Shown: positions 5,746-6,467 of the stretch, in pieces | Layout: each line of letters opens with the position of its first letter | How positions within the stretch are numbered: position 1 is the first letter of the stretch | Assembly: GCA_900540335.1 (NCBI GenBank) | Contig: UQFC01000126.1 | Coordinates: forward strand, 1 to 6,467 | Reading direction: 5' to 3' | DNA: 6,467 bases | Source of the DNA: an uncultured Clostridium sp. | GTDB taxonomy: Bacteria; Bacillota; Clostridia; Lachnospirales; Lachnospiraceae | Notes under the pieces: generated by a model | Databases searched by the model: none | Seen by the model: the letters and a program-made list of their open reading frames with translations, nothing else | Told to the model about the DNA's origin: nothing | Program-made: the position numbers and the translations under genes

Positions 5746-6467
5746 TTATTCATCACCAAAGCTGATGCCCAGCATCTTTGCCTCTTTGATCATCGAGCAG
5801 TCCGGATCCACCGTTTTCAGGCGCCCGGCTACCTCGGCAAGAGGAACCTTGGTAATCTCATTGTTATGCACAGCAACCATATAGCCATATTCCTTATCCT
5901 GAATCAGCTTGGCTGCTGCTGCGCCTAAACGGGTAGAAAGCACACGATCATAGGGGCAGGGTTCTCCGCCTCTCTGAGTATGGCCCGGAACTGTAACGCG
6001 GACCTCCTGACCTGTCTTTTCTGTAATCTTTGCCCCCAGCTCATAGGCTACTGACGGATATACAACCCCGTTTTTCTTCTTTTCTTTCAGTTCCTTTTTG
6101 GTGAGCATGGCATCCTCTTTGGAAATAGCGCCCTCTGCCACAGCCAGAATGGAAAACCGTTTTCCCTGTCTGCTGCGCTCTCTCAGCGCGCCTACAATCA
6201 CATTCAAATCATAGGGGATCTCCGGCAGAAGAATAATATCTGCGCCTCCTGCCAGTCCGGCATACAGAGTCAGCCAGCCAACCTTGTGTCCCATAACCTC
6301 CACAATAAATACGCGGCCATGGGAAGCTGCTGTTGTATGAATACAGTCAATGGCATTGGTTGCCACATTAATGGCGCTCTGGAAGCCGAAGGTCATATCC
6401 GTTCCCCAGAGATCATTATCAATGGTTTTGGGCACTCCAATTACCATACATTCAAAATGAATAGCTT
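5746..6467 (-). CDS. pfkA: Phosphofructokinase, probably PPi-dependent, 5' end missing (runs off right edge)
   Basis: Phosphorylates fructose 6-phosphate to fructose 1,6-bisphosphate in glycolysis. The last 239 codons are visible; roughly the first third, including the GGDG/GGDD nucleotide-site motif, lies beyond the window. The frame is open to the edge, so the ATG at 6447 is internal. Visible motifs are PKTIDND (catalytic Asp, codon 6420-6418), SHGR (equivalent of E. coli R162), EVMGHKVGW, AGLAGGAD, LPEIPYD, AEGA and PGHTQRGG. The Lys in PKTIDND replaces the Gly of ATP-dependent PfkA (position 124) and is the known hallmark of PPi-PFKs. The MG-x-GW form and the roughly 18-residue insertion rich in Lys/Glu after AEGA fit the long group III type. 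E. coli R171 is replaced by His. ATP use cannot be excluded without the missing N-terminal motif. dnaX begins 62 nt downstream with no clear terminator between. Confidence 0.93.
   Translation of the reverse strand, partial: AIHFECMVIGVPKTIDNDLWGTDMTFGFQSAINVATNAIDCIHTTAASHGRVFIVEVMGHKVGWLTLYAGLAGGADIILLPEIPYDLNVIVGALRERSRQGKRFSILAVAEGAISKEDAMLTKKELKEKKKNGVVYPSVAYELGAKITEKTGQEVRVTVPGHTQRGGEPCPYDRVLSTRLGAAAAKLIQDKEYGYMVAVHNNEITKVPLAEVAGRLKTVDPDCSMIKEAKMLGISFGDE

Overview
The window is a compact gene cluster read entirely from the minus strand. It appears to come from a Gram-positive Clostridia genome, most likely Lachnospiraceae. That guess rests on the dnaX - ybaB/ebfC - recR order typical of Firmicutes, a DnaX of Firmicutes length (546 aa), strong GGAGG-type ribosome binding sites, and a long acidic TPR protein after recR. 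The genus cannot be fixed from the sequence.

In transcription order (right to left) the genes are: a 5'-truncated phosphofructokinase running off the right edge; dnaX, the DNA polymerase III tau/gamma clamp-loader subunit; ybaB/ebfC, a nucleoid-associated protein; recR, a recombination mediator; a 650-aa protein with N-terminal TPR-like helices, a long acidic linker and what looks like a degenerate AAA+ module; a Cof-type HAD phosphatase; and, at the left edge, the first 29 codons of a probable membrane protein, possibly CvpA-like. Gaps are 62, 45, 1, 32, 1 and 121 nt. No convincing terminator or internal promoter was seen, so the first six genes could be one transcript.

DnaX loads the sliding clamp. 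YbaB/EbfC and RecR act in nucleoid organisation and RecFOR-dependent gap repair. These three form the conserved DNA-maintenance core, flanked by a glycolytic kinase and a sugar-phosphate-type phosphatase. The least understood gene is the 650-aa TPR protein. Its central region follows the CbbX/SpoVK AAA+ layout, but the P-loop residues are missing, which suggests a pseudo-ATPase with a scaffolding role. The visible phosphofructokinase carries the Lys that marks PPi-dependent enzymes and a His where E. coli PfkA has Arg171.

The two annotation points that matter most are start choices. RecR should start at 3642, inside neither the upstream gene nor its longer open frame. The TPR protein should start at the ATG at 3013, not at the upstream GTG. 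No RNA genes, CRISPR arrays, insertion sequences or long repeats were seen, and there is no gene-free stretch longer than 300 bases.
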